Positions 9,202 through 17,059 of a stretch of 21,475 nucleotides of DNA are shown here, piece by piece; the first letter of the stretch is position 1, and each line of letters begins with the position of its first letter. Position numbers and translations under genes: made by a program. Source of the stretch: Candidatus Poribacteria bacterium (GTDB lineage: Bacteria > Poribacteria > DTPJ01 > WJIO01); the NCBI GenBank assembly GCA_014730235.1, contig WJIO01000150.1, positions 1-21,475 on the forward strand, in the 5' to 3' direction. The notes under the pieces are model-generated. The model was not told where the DNA came from, did not search any database, and worked only from the letters and a program-made list of their open reading frames with translations.

Positions 9202-11043
9202 ATGAAAGATTCCACAGAATTAAAGAAAAGCCTCAGCCTGATTGAAATATTCTGCATAGCTTCCGGAGCCATGATAAGCTCAGGATTATTTATTCTTCCC
9301 GGCATAGCCCATGCCCAGGCCGGACCAGCGGTAATAATATCTTATTTTCTTGCTGGAATCCTGTCTTTGGCCGGCATGTTGAGCATAGTCGAAATGACAA
9401 CAGCCATGCCCAAAGCTGGAGGTGACTGTTTTGCTATTATAAGAAGCATGGGACCGGCCGTAGGAACTGCCGCAGGTCTGCTTAGTTGGTTTTCTCTATC
9501 TATGAAGAGCGCATTTGCTCTTGTGGGTATGTCCGTTTTCACAGTCCTTATCGTGGATATTAATATACATATAATTGCAGTGTTTTTCTGCCTGCTCTTT
9601 CTGTTTATCAATCTGATAGGTATTAGAGAAGCCGGTAAAACTCAGGTTATACTCGTATTTAGTTTAATAGGGCTGATGTTTGTGTATGTGGTTCGCGGTA
9701 TCCCAAGTGTTGATATTCGTTCTTTTGAGCCTTTTGCTCCTGAGGGAATAACTTCTGTTTTCTCTACGGCAGGATTTGTGTTTGTATCCTATGGTGGTCT
9801 GTTAAAGATAGCCAGCGTTGCCGAGGAGATAGAAAATCCTAAAAAGATTATACCCATGAGCATGATTCTGTCTCTTTCGGTGGTGAGTATTATATACAGC
9901 CTCGTTATTTTTGTAACATCCGGGGTTCTTGAAGCTCAGGTATTACATAAATCCCTAACACCTATTTCCGATGGTGCCGCCGTTTTTATGGGTTCATGGG
10001 GTAAAATCGCCTTGAGTATTGCCGCTGTTTTGGCCTTTCTTTCTACCGCAAATGCTGGTATAATGACTGCTGCCAGATCTCTTGTGCCCTTGAGTCGTGA
10101 TAATTTAATACCCGGAGTATTTGGCAGAATCAATTCAAGATTTCAGACTCCCCATTATTCTTTGCTTGTAACGGGGTTATTCATAATTATTTCTCTTTTC
10201 CTGCAACTGAAGGTTCTTGTCGAAGCGGCATCAATAGTTCTTATTCTTACTAATCTGCTTTCGTGCTTCTCAGTTATAATTTTAAGGGAAAGCAGGATTC
10301 AGAACTACCGTCCAAGCTTTCAGACGCCTTTTTATCCCTGGCTACAGATTCTGGGCATCCTGGGACTTACATTTGTTATGTTCGAGATGGGCAGAGAAGC
10401 AATTATGATAAGCCTGATATTAATTACAATCGGTTTCCTGTCATATTTTCTGTATGGCAGAACCCGTAATAATAGGGAATACGCCCTCCTGCATCTTATC
10501 GAGCGTATTACCGCAAGGGAACTCACAGAACGAATGTTGGAGACAGAGCTAAAGGAGATCATTAGGGAAAGGGATGAAATTGTAGTAGACCGATTCGATC
10601 GGGTTATCGAAAATTCCATAATCATGGACATAAATAAATCAATGAAAGCCGAGGAATTCCTCCATTTAGTCGCGGAAGAAATGGCACCAAAACTGGAATT
10701 GAGTACAGAGGTGATGTTTAAAACCCTTGTGGATAGAGAAAAACAAAGTTCTACAGTATTAACACCATATCTTGCTATACCCCATATTATTACTCCGGGA
10801 GAAAATAAATTCGATATTCTCATGGCCCGATGCCATGAGGGAATATTGTTCTCAGAAGAAGCCCCGGAAGTTCATGCTGTATTTGTACTCGCGGGAACAA
10901 AGGACGAAAGAAACTTTCATCTTCATTCTCTGGCATCTATCGCTCAGATTGTGCAGGAATCTGAATTTGTGAAAAATTGGATGTCTGCAAGAAATAAAGA
11001 AGATCTTCGGGATATTATCCTATTAGGAAGACGTCAGCGTTAA
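9202..11043 (+). CDS. APC-superfamily amino acid permease with C-terminal PTS EIIA-like domain
   Basis: This 613-residue protein begins with about 12 hydrophobic helices over residues 10-425. The APC transporter signature is in the first helix (IASGAMISSGLFILPG), with ASVAEEIENPKKIIP later, which predicts amino acid or polyamine uptake across the inner membrane. A charged linker (about 430-465, ERITARELTERMLETELKEI) leads to a cytoplasmic domain of about 145 residues. This resembles the fructose/Ntr-type PTS EIIA fold: LAIPH with H528 at the phosphorylatable position, and HLHSLASIAQIVQESEFV starting at H573. Such a fusion suggests regulation of transport by PTS-type phosphorylation or by the domain as a sensor. 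No Shine-Dalgarno site is clear before the ATG at 9202. The substrate cannot be read from the sequence. Confidence 0.85.
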   Translation: MKDSTELKKSLSLIEIFCIASGAMISSGLFILPGIAHAQAGPAVIISYFLAGILSLAGMLSIVEMTTAMPKAGGDCFAIIRSMGPAVGTAAGLLSWFSLSMKSAFALVGMSVFTVLIVDINIHIIAVFFCLLFLFINLIGIREAGKTQVILVFSLIGLMFVYVVRGIPSVDIRSFEPFAPEGITSVFSTAGFVFVSYGGLLKIASVAEEIENPKKIIPMSMILSLSVVSIIYSLVIFVTSGVLEAQVLHKSLTPISDGAAVFMGSWGKIALSIAAVLAFLSTANAGIMTAARSLVPLSRDNLIPGVFGRINSRFQTPHYSLLVTGLFIIISLFLQLKVLVEAASIVLILTNLLSCFSVIILRESRIQNYRPSFQTPFYPWLQILGILGLTFVMFEMGREAIMISLILITIGFLSYFLYGRTRNNREYALLHLIERITARELTERMLETELKEIIRERDEIVVDRFDRVIENSIIMDINKSMKAEEFLHLVAEEMAPKLELSTEVMFKTLVDREKQSSTVLTPYLAIPHIITPGENKFDILMARCHEGILFSEEAPEVHAVFVLAGTKDERNFHLHSLASIAQIVQESEFVKNWMSARNKEDLRDIILLGRRQR

Positions 11044-11178
11044 GATGATTTATTCTATCATAATTGCATATATAATCATATATAATAATAAACGTAAACC
11101 ATTCAAATATTATAGTTTACTGATCTATGAGCACCAATCATTATTCACATATCACCAAATATTCGGAGGCATTAAATA

Positions 11179-12687
11179 ATGGCTGTAAATTCTGTTATTA
11201 AAAATCTGATACCTTTAAAAAAGTTGATTCTTATTTCATTTTTTGCCCTGATAATATCTTCCTTTTCTGCTTCAGCACAAATAACGGAAAATATTACAGA
11301 TGAAGACATTGTTATTTCCAGAAGTCCGGAAGTTAAAAGCTATATGGGTTTATGTAAAGCAATTTACTGGCAGAACATAGGTGATAACGAAAGCGCAAAG
11401 GATCAATTGATTTCGATTATAAATCTTAATCCCGATTCTTCATTTCTGTATACCAAACTTACTGAGGTTTTAATTTCTCTCCAGAAATACAGGGATGCTG
11501 CTTCTGCTTGCAGAAGGGCTATAGAGCTAAACGATAACAATGCAGAAGCTCATTATTTCTATGGGCTCCTTAATCGCCTTCGTACAGACCCTCGGGGCCG
11601 ACAGGATTCCATTAGGGAATTCAAAAAAGTCGCTGAACTTAAACCCAAACATTACAGGGCTCAGTATTATCTGTCTTCTATGCTTTTTGAAGACGGTGAT
11701 TATGCTGGCGCCGCAAAAGCCTATTCCGAACTGGTAAGGGTAAGGCCCTATGATGAAAAACTCCGTTTCAGGCTTGGGATTTGCTATTCCAGATCCGGAG
11801 AAAATCAAAAAGCCATAAAAGAAATGGAAGCCGCTGTTAAAATAGATAAAAATTACATGGAACCCCATTTTCATCTTGCTTATCTATATGCTAACCAGAG
11901 CAGAAACAAAGAAGCTATTAGGGAATCTAGGTTTGTACTCAGTATATCACCCCAGGAACCCAATATGAAACTCCTGCTTTCAGATATATATGTTTCCATG
12001 AACGAGTTTGAAAAGGCAATACCAATAGCAAAAGGAGTTATTCAATTCTCCGGCGCAAATAAATCCAATTTAGCAGAAGCCTATTATAGATTGGCTGCTG
12101 CATATAAGGGTATAGGTCAAAAAGATCTGGCTAAGGAAAGTTTTAACAAATCCATAGAAACCTACAAAGAAATCCTGAGGGATGATAAAGAAAATATAGG
12201 CATTAATTACGATATAGCAATGGTGTATGATGCAATGGGAGAGCATAATCTTGCTGAAAAACACCTGAGAAAATACATACGTCTGGAACCGGATGAGCCA
12301 AATACATATAATCTGTTAGGTTATATGTTCGTTGAGGCTGAAAGAAATCTCGAAGAAGCAACCGATCTGATTAAAAAAGCTGTAGAAATGGAGCCAAAAA
12401 ACGGTGCTTTCCGGGATAGTCTTGGATGGGCCTATTACAAAATGGGCGATCTGGATAAATCCATCCAGGAACTGGAAAAAGCTGTGGAATACATACCCAA
12501 TGACAGCGAAGTAAGGGAACATCTGGGTGAAGTCTATCTCAAAAAAGGCGGCGCTTATGTAGAAAAAGCCATAAAGGAATGGGAAAAAGCTCTCCAGATG
12601 AAACCCAAAGATATCGACTTGCAAAAAAAATTGGTAGACTTAAGACAATCTATTGGAAAAATAAGTAAGTCAACCGAGGAAATGTAA
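11179..12687 (+). CDS. Exported TPR-repeat protein
   Basis: This 502-residue protein starts with a clear Sec signal peptide: basic KK, a hydrophobic core and a probable cut after SFSASA at about residue 34. Almost the whole remainder consists of tetratricopeptide repeats. Examples are YRDAASACRRAIELNDNNAEAHYFYG, YAGAAKAYSELVRVRPYDEKLRFRLG-type units and LDKSIQELEKAVEYIPNDSE, roughly ten or eleven in all. It is therefore a periplasmic or outer-surface scaffold for protein-protein interaction with no enzymatic motif. A GGAGG site at 11165-11169, nine bases before the ATG, fixes the start. The next gene, a secreted peptidase, begins 10 bp after the stop, so the two are almost certainly cotranscribed. 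The 135-bp AT-rich stretch upstream may hold its promoter. No precise function can be assigned. Confidence 0.88.
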   Translation: MAVNSVIKNLIPLKKLILISFFALIISSFSASAQITENITDEDIVISRSPEVKSYMGLCKAIYWQNIGDNESAKDQLISIINLNPDSSFLYTKLTEVLISLQKYRDAASACRRAIELNDNNAEAHYFYGLLNRLRTDPRGRQDSIREFKKVAELKPKHYRAQYYLSSMLFEDGDYAGAAKAYSELVRVRPYDEKLRFRLGICYSRSGENQKAIKEMEAAVKIDKNYMEPHFHLAYLYANQSRNKEAIRESRFVLSISPQEPNMKLLLSDIYVSMNEFEKAIPIAKGVIQFSGANKSNLAEAYYRLAAAYKGIGQKDLAKESFNKSIETYKEILRDDKENIGINYDIAMVYDAMGEHNLAEKHLRKYIRLEPDEPNTYNLLGYMFVEAERNLEEATDLIKKAVEMEPKNGAFRDSLGWAYYKMGDLDKSIQELEKAVEYIPNDSEVREHLGEVYLKKGGAYVEKAIKEWEKALQMKPKDIDLQKKLVDLRQSIGKISKSTEEM

Positions 12688-12697
12688 AACATTTCAA

Positions 12698-14470
12698 ATG
12701 CCTAATTCACATAATAAAACATCCAAACTCCTGTTATGCCTTTTATACCTGACAGGAGTTTCTTATTTTATATATCCCGCTTTTTCATATTCAGACAACT
12801 GGACAAGCGGAACACCCCAGCTTATAGAGAGGGCATGGAGTGTTCTCGATTTTTCCGTTGAAAATCCTACCCTTGCACCGAAAAATCCCCATGCCCCAGC
12901 ACCCAATCCCCGGATAGGCGTTCAGGAGAGATTTTATGCTGTGGACTTTTCCCGTTCCAGGGCACCATATTTCACAAACGCAACCTGCAGGGCTGTTGGC
13001 GATTTTTGCTACATTTTCGTCCAGGACTCCCAGTGGCAGAAAGGTACTGTGAACCATGATGACATAATAGCTATAAAAAAAGCCTTCGATCAATCCACAA
13101 ATGCTAACCCATCAAAGGGAATATACGAAACTGAGGTAGAAAATCTGGGATTCCCACCCGATGACATAGATCAGGACCCAAAAATTTACATACTGGTCCT
13201 GGATATACCCGATGGCAGAGAAGGTACTGGCTCATATCTGGCGGGATATTTTGAACCTTTGAACCAGAAACGCGGTGTCTTTCGGGATCCCCATACTGGT
13301 GTAAAGATAACCAGCAACGAGGTTGAGATGATATATCTGGATGCTCATCCTCTGGATGTGGGGAGTAATACGTCAAAGGAAATCTTGGCCCACGAGTTTC
13401 AGCATCTAATTCATTGGAAACACGACCCTGATGAGGACATATGGTTAAACGAAGGTTGTTCCGAATACGCAGCCATATTTCTCTGCGGTTACGGGGGCGA
13501 CAAATCTATGCACGTTCGGTCATTTGAGATGAAACCTCAGACATCTCTCGTTTACTGGTCTGGCCTGCTGGAAAACTACGGCGCATCCTTTCTTTGGGTG
13601 TTATATCTACACGAGCAATACGGCGGTGTTTCCACCATATCAGCCCTGATAGATGAGCAGGATAACGGAATCAAAGGCATAAATGATGTCCTGTCAAATC
13701 GCGGCTACTCCCGGAATTTTTCCGAAGTATTTTCCGACTGGAAAATTGCCAATATTATGGATGATACCTCCTACGCCAATGGTCGTTATGGCTACAAAAA
13801 TCTGGATTTGAACCTTAGAATTGATACAAGACATGCCTCTTATCCCACAGAAAGAATGAATAATATTCAGAGCTGGACGGCTGATTATATACAGTTCAGC
13901 AATGGTGATGGAATCTCAGACCTGCTGCTGGATTTTAACGGCAAAAATCCAGCTCATAGTTTTGATATTAAAATCATATCCATGCTAAATGGAAGACCTG
14001 TTGGCATAGAAAAAATAAACCTTGCTAAAGGTCTGGGCTATTTATCCTTACCTGATTTCGGTATTTCATCCCATGATATAATCATGGCCGTAAGCTGGCA
14101 ACCCAGGTCCCGACCCGACTTCAGCGACATAATACAATATTCATATTCAGCCCGTTTGGGTGAAAAAATAGAGATAAATACTGCCGTTATACCAAACCCC
14201 ATACATAACAGATATATAGACATTCTTGTCAAGATTAACGACGTTTCGCAAACAAATATACCAAGAATAAACGTCTCACAAAATGGCAAGGTAATCATCA
14301 AACAGCAGATAATGTCCGGCCTGGAATCTTCTTCAAATAGAGAAAAGGCAGCATACATATACCAGCTATACATCCCAAAAAACATGGACAAATCAAGTAT
14401 AGATTGGGAAATATATTACACCAACCGCATAGTAGCAAACGGTAATCTGGGTGAGTTAAATGATTATTAA
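12698..14470 (+). CDS. Secreted zinc metallopeptidase (gluzincin, M30/M6-like)
   Basis: This 590-residue protein has an N-terminal signal sequence (KLLLCLLYLTGVSYFIYPAFS, about residues 10-31). The catalytic core carries HEFQH with H232, E233 and H236, followed by the WLNEG motif with E252 as likely third zinc ligand. The spacing and the NEGxSE context resemble hyicolysin-like (M30) and immune-inhibitor-A-like peptidases. The lead-in region has secreted-protein character (Asp, Gly, Asn rich). The last 200 residues have no visible repeat and are probably beta-sandwich. It starts 10 bp after the TPR gene and overlaps the next lipoprotein gene by 11 bp. The trio therefore forms one transcription unit, likely acting in the envelope. 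The substrate is unknown, and the exact peptidase family would need a profile search. Confidence 0.8.
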   Translation: MPNSHNKTSKLLLCLLYLTGVSYFIYPAFSYSDNWTSGTPQLIERAWSVLDFSVENPTLAPKNPHAPAPNPRIGVQERFYAVDFSRSRAPYFTNATCRAVGDFCYIFVQDSQWQKGTVNHDDIIAIKKAFDQSTNANPSKGIYETEVENLGFPPDDIDQDPKIYILVLDIPDGREGTGSYLAGYFEPLNQKRGVFRDPHTGVKITSNEVEMIYLDAHPLDVGSNTSKEILAHEFQHLIHWKHDPDEDIWLNEGCSEYAAIFLCGYGGDKSMHVRSFEMKPQTSLVYWSGLLENYGASFLWVLYLHEQYGGVSTISALIDEQDNGIKGINDVLSNRGYSRNFSEVFSDWKIANIMDDTSYANGRYGYKNLDLNLRIDTRHASYPTERMNNIQSWTADYIQFSNGDGISDLLLDFNGKNPAHSFDIKIISMLNGRPVGIEKINLAKGLGYLSLPDFGISSHDIIMAVSWQPRSRPDFSDIIQYSYSARLGEKIEINTAVIPNPIHNRYIDILVKINDVSQTNIPRINVSQNGKVIIKQQIMSGLESSSNREKAAYIYQLYIPKNMDKSSIDWEIYYTNRIVANGNLGELNDY

Positions 14471-15200
14471 CCTGATTAAAAAAGTTATTTCTTTTCCCGG
14501 GAGGCCGAAGCTCCCACTGAACCTTTTAAATGTTTTTGTCACTTTGAGTAATATTTTTGTCATTTTCCCCCTTAACAAGGGGATTAGGGGGATTTTAAGC
14601 GCGGCCAAAACCTTTTCCCCGCTCATAATTCTGATATTAATCACCCTGGTTCCCGCATGCGGCACACAAACAGAAGAAACCGAATCCATGCTATCACCCC
14701 AACATCACCTTCAGACCGGCTGGGATGAATACAAATCCGGCAATTATTCATCATCCATAATAGCTTTTGAGCGGGCTTTATCGGCAGAATCAGGCCTTGC
14801 TGATGCATACAATGGTCTTGGATGGGCTTACATCAGCTATTCCAGCGATCCCATAATCAACTTAACAAACCTGAACACAGCCTTCAATAAATTTGATCAA
14901 GCTCTGGCTATAGACAGCAAAAATTCCGACGCTTGGGTAGGCAAAGCCATTTTAATATTCATAAACAGGGAATCAAAGCAGGATTTAAACGAGGCCATAA
15001 AAGCTATTGACACGGCCCTACAGGGAGAGCAAATTTACCTTTACCGTCACGATTACGATTCAAAAGCCGATCTCCACGCCCTTAAAGCCCAATGTTATTA
15101 CTATCTGGACGAATACGAGAAAGCCACAGCAGAAATTGAAAATACACTTGAAATCGAAAAAGAAAACCAGGTTGCATTGAAGATAAAAACCTTGTTATAA
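14460..15200 (+). CDS. TPR-containing lipoprotein with a repeat-derived N-terminal leader
   Basis: This 246-residue protein has a lipobox LVPAC ending in C67 (codon 14658-14660) after the hydrophobic run SPLIILILITLVPA, so the mature protein is probably a lipid-anchored periplasmic or outer-membrane protein. Residues from about 75 on carry TPR-like helices: GWDEYKSGNYSSSIIAFERAL, DAYNGLGWAYI and EYEKATAEIENTLEIEKEN. The leader is abnormally long at 66 residues. DNA at 14499-14515 (GGGAG..CTCCC palindrome) and 14567-14605 (CCCCCTT..GGGGGATTTTAAGCGCG) belongs to intergenic repeat families. Repeat DNA therefore appears to encode part of the leader, adding a second hydrophobic stretch at about 18-38. 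A TTG at codon 29 is an alternative start. It overlaps the peptidase gene by 11 bp. Confidence 0.75.
   Translation: MIINLIKKVISFPGRPKLPLNLLNVFVTLSNIFVIFPLNKGIRGILSAAKTFSPLIILILITLVPACGTQTEETESMLSPQHHLQTGWDEYKSGNYSSSIIAFERALSAESGLADAYNGLGWAYISYSSDPIINLTNLNTAFNKFDQALAIDSKNSDAWVGKAILIFINRESKQDLNEAIKAIDTALQGEQIYLYRHDYDSKADLHALKAQCYYYLDEYEKATAEIENTLEIEKENQVALKIKTLL
14499..14515. repeat. Palindromic repeat inside a coding region
   Basis: GGGAGGCCGAAGCTCCC is a five-base-arm hairpin with surrounding similarity to 9167-9185. Here it lies inside the open frame of the TPR lipoprotein, translating as PGRPKLP. Confidence 0.55.
14567..14605. repeat. C/G-rich dispersed repeat inside a coding region
   Basis: The word CCCCCTTAACAAGGGGATTA, followed by GGGGGATTTTAAGCGCG, recurs as GGATTAAGGGGGATTTTCAGCGCG near 1875-1897 and in reduced form at 1698-1722. 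Both other sites are intergenic. This one is translated within the leader of the TPR lipoprotein. Confidence 0.55.
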
Positions 15201-15225
15201 TGAAAGAGGTATTTATCCTGTAAAC

Positions 15226-15260
15226 CAATCACGGATTACATATCACGGATCACTGATAAC
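15226..15260. repeat. Degenerate tandem GATTAC/GATCAC repeat
   Basis: Units ATCACGGATTAC and ATCACGGATCAC alternate, followed by TGATAACC. Similar words occur at 3089-3105 (ACAGATTACCGATTACT) and 18070-18090 (CAGATCACTGATCACGGA). All are non-coding and lie in spacers. This type of degenerate tandem is seen in several bacterial genomes without known function. Confidence 0.5.
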
Positions 15261-15334
15261 CAATTTCCTGTTGATCATAACTGAATAATCTGCTAACATG
15301 ACTAATGTCTGTTATTAAGCAAAATTAAGCTTTT

Positions 15335-15462
15335 GTCATTCTAAGCAAAGCGAAGAATATCATCCTTTTGTCATTCCTGTTTTTACAGGAATGATATGCT
15401 TAAATGCTTAGAAAATTTTCAAAGTATCTCCATATTTCCTTATGTAAGTACCATTTGGATTA
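15335..15462. mobile_element. Mosaic of truncated repeats upstream of the Gfo/Idh gene
   Basis: The 292-bp spacer before the oxidoreductase contains three pieces. At 15335-15365 is a copy of the GAAGCGAAGAAT repeat also present at 1641-1671. At 15371-15394 is a perfect hairpin TCATTCCTGT-TTTT-ACAGGAATGA, and with the following AGAAAATTTTCAA it matches the interior of the MITE at 9037-9156 but lacks both termini. At 15426-15462 is the TCTCCATATTTCC..ACCAT..GGATTA arm seen at 1840-1877. At both places the MITE fragment directly abuts this arm. No promoter is evident. Confidence 0.5.
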
Positions 15463-15492
15463 GGAAGTATTTTTATAGCGATGGAGTAACTC

Positions 15493-16743
15493 ATGTCACC
15501 AGTCAATGCCCTCATGATAGGAACCGGCGAGTATACAACAGGTTACGTCCACACCCGGGCCAGCACATCAGACAAAGGCCCGGGGGTTGTGGCCCTTACG
15601 TTATTTGATCTACGCCGATTTGGTAAGATAGATCGCATAGCTATGGCCGGCACAAACGGAACAAAGTTCCCCGGAATTCGACAGCATTTTAAAAGCAATA
15701 TTTCCGACGTTTACCGGGATATGGACATAAGCTTTGATTCCTTCCCCCAGGACCATGTTTCATCTGATCCAGAAGCCTACCTAAAGGCCCTGGATTCCAT
15801 GTCTCCGGGTGATTTTGTCACCATTTTCACACCCGACGACACTCACTGCCAGATAGCACTGGATGCCATAGAACACGGTCTGCATGTTCTGGTAACAAAA
15901 CCCCCGGTAAAGACCCTGAAAGACCATATTGCATTAATAGAAGCCGCCGAAAGAAAAAATGTTCTGGTAGCTGTTGAAGTCCACAAGCGCTGGGATCCCA
16001 TATACCTGGATGCTCGTGACCGCATAAAAAATTTAGGGGATTTCAGCTTCTTCCACTCCTACATGAGCCAGCCAAAGAAGCAGTTGGATACCTTCCGACG
16101 CTGGGCAGGAAAATCCAGTGACATAAGCTATTACCTGAATTCTCATCACATAGATTTCCACGCCTGGACGGTTCAGGACAGGGCAAAATCTGTAAAAGTA
16201 GTGGCCACAGCTTCCACCGGCGTTGCCACAAAGCCGCCTTACAATATCAACACTGAAGACACCATAACCCTGACCGTTCAATGGCAAAACACAAAAAGTG
16301 GTAGTCTGGGAACAGCCATTTACACAGCATCCTGGATAGCCCCCACCAGCGATGTCCATTCCCAGCAGCGATTTTTCTACATGGGCCACGACGGTGAAAT
16401 CATAATAGACCAGGCCCACCGGGGATATTCCGTAGCCACAGACGCCGCTGGATATGCCTCAGCCAATCCCCTCTTCATGAAATACACACCTGATGCTCAG
16501 GGATATTTCATAGGCCAGAGTGGTTATGGCTATCTCAGCATACAGGCCTTTGTAAACGCCGTCCAGTCAATCCAGAAAGGTCAAACCACCCCAAAGGATT
16601 ACGAAGGAAAGCTTGCCACCATATCATCAACCCCTTGCATGACTGCCATATTGGAAGCTGGCCGCCTGAGTCTGGATAACGACGGTAAAACCTGTATTAT
16701 TAACTATAATTCAGAAGGACAGCCAGAATCCCTGACTGTTTAA
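15493..16743 (+). CDS. Gfo/Idh/MocA-family NAD(P)-dependent oxidoreductase
   Basis: This 416-residue protein is of the sugar or inositol dehydrogenase type. The N-terminal Rossmann motif is GTGEYTTG (G10, G12, G17). The lysine motif appears as VTKPP with K136, where most relatives have EKP. The second-domain catalytic motif is SHHIDFHAW (H218-H219, D221, H223), in the place where the family has a GIHDIDL-like segment. A probable substrate is a sugar, sugar acid or cyclitol oxidised with NAD or NADP; the specificity cannot be read. A GGAG at 15483-15486 supports the ATG at 15493. The next small gene starts 15 bp after the stop and the TIM barrel follows, so they probably share a catabolic role. 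The N-terminal 90 residues are less typical of the family than the rest. Confidence 0.85.
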   Translation: MSPVNALMIGTGEYTTGYVHTRASTSDKGPGVVALTLFDLRRFGKIDRIAMAGTNGTKFPGIRQHFKSNISDVYRDMDISFDSFPQDHVSSDPEAYLKALDSMSPGDFVTIFTPDDTHCQIALDAIEHGLHVLVTKPPVKTLKDHIALIEAAERKNVLVAVEVHKRWDPIYLDARDRIKNLGDFSFFHSYMSQPKKQLDTFRRWAGKSSDISYYLNSHHIDFHAWTVQDRAKSVKVVATASTGVATKPPYNINTEDTITLTVQWQNTKSGSLGTAIYTASWIAPTSDVHSQQRFFYMGHDGEIIIDQAHRGYSVATDAAGYASANPLFMKYTPDAQGYFIGQSGYGYLSIQAFVNAVQSIQKGQTTPKDYEGKLATISSTPCMTAILEAGRLSLDNDGKTCIINYNSEGQPESLTV

Positions 16744-16758
16744 AGGGGGAGAGTCTAT

Positions 16759-16977
16759 ATGGTTCAAAAAAAGCTGGACACTGAGGTTCTTTTAGAAAGG
16801 GTTAGAGAATTAGAAAAATCCCTGGAAATCTTGAAAAGGGATATTATAAAAGGGATTGAGCCTGCCGAAAGACGAACAAATATATCTTTCTACGGCAGTG
16901 TGAAAGCTGGAGAGATAACTGAAGAGATGATTAATGAGGCAAAAAAATCCTTATTCAGAGATTTAATAGAATTATAA
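16759..16977 (+). CDS. Small coiled-coil protein, possibly antitoxin-like
   Basis: This 72-residue protein has a strong AGGGGGA ribosome site at 16744-16750, eight bases before the ATG, which makes translation likely. Residues 5-30 form a heptad-patterned helix (LLERVRELEKSLEILK). The tail FYGSVKAGEITEEMINEAKK recalls the toxin-binding ends of small VapB-like antitoxins. That resemblance is weak, and no PIN or other toxin gene follows. It sits between the Gfo/Idh gene and the TIM-barrel gene. I do not recognise the family with confidence. Confidence 0.6.
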   Translation: MVQKKLDTEVLLERVRELEKSLEILKRDIIKGIEPAERRTNISFYGSVKAGEITEEMINEAKKSLFRDLIEL

Positions 16978-17059
16978 AATTATCAGGTGAAATTGAATCG
17001 CCATTTTAATTCAAAAATAGAGGTATGATAAAGTATACCCTAAAAAAGGAGATCAAAAA

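Noticed and set aside
10332-10823. 163-codon minus-strand frame in the permease gene
   Set aside because: Shadow of the transporter and EIIA coding frame; low-complexity Ser/Ile-rich translation.
11041-11178. Sigma-70-type promoter before the TPR gene
   Set aside because: TATAAT words are present at 11071-11086, but no -35 box at 16-18 bp is convincing in such AT-rich DNA.
15396-15608. Small plus-strand frame overlapping the Gfo/Idh start
   Set aside because: It begins in repeat DNA and its second half is an out-of-frame reading of the oxidoreductase N-terminus.
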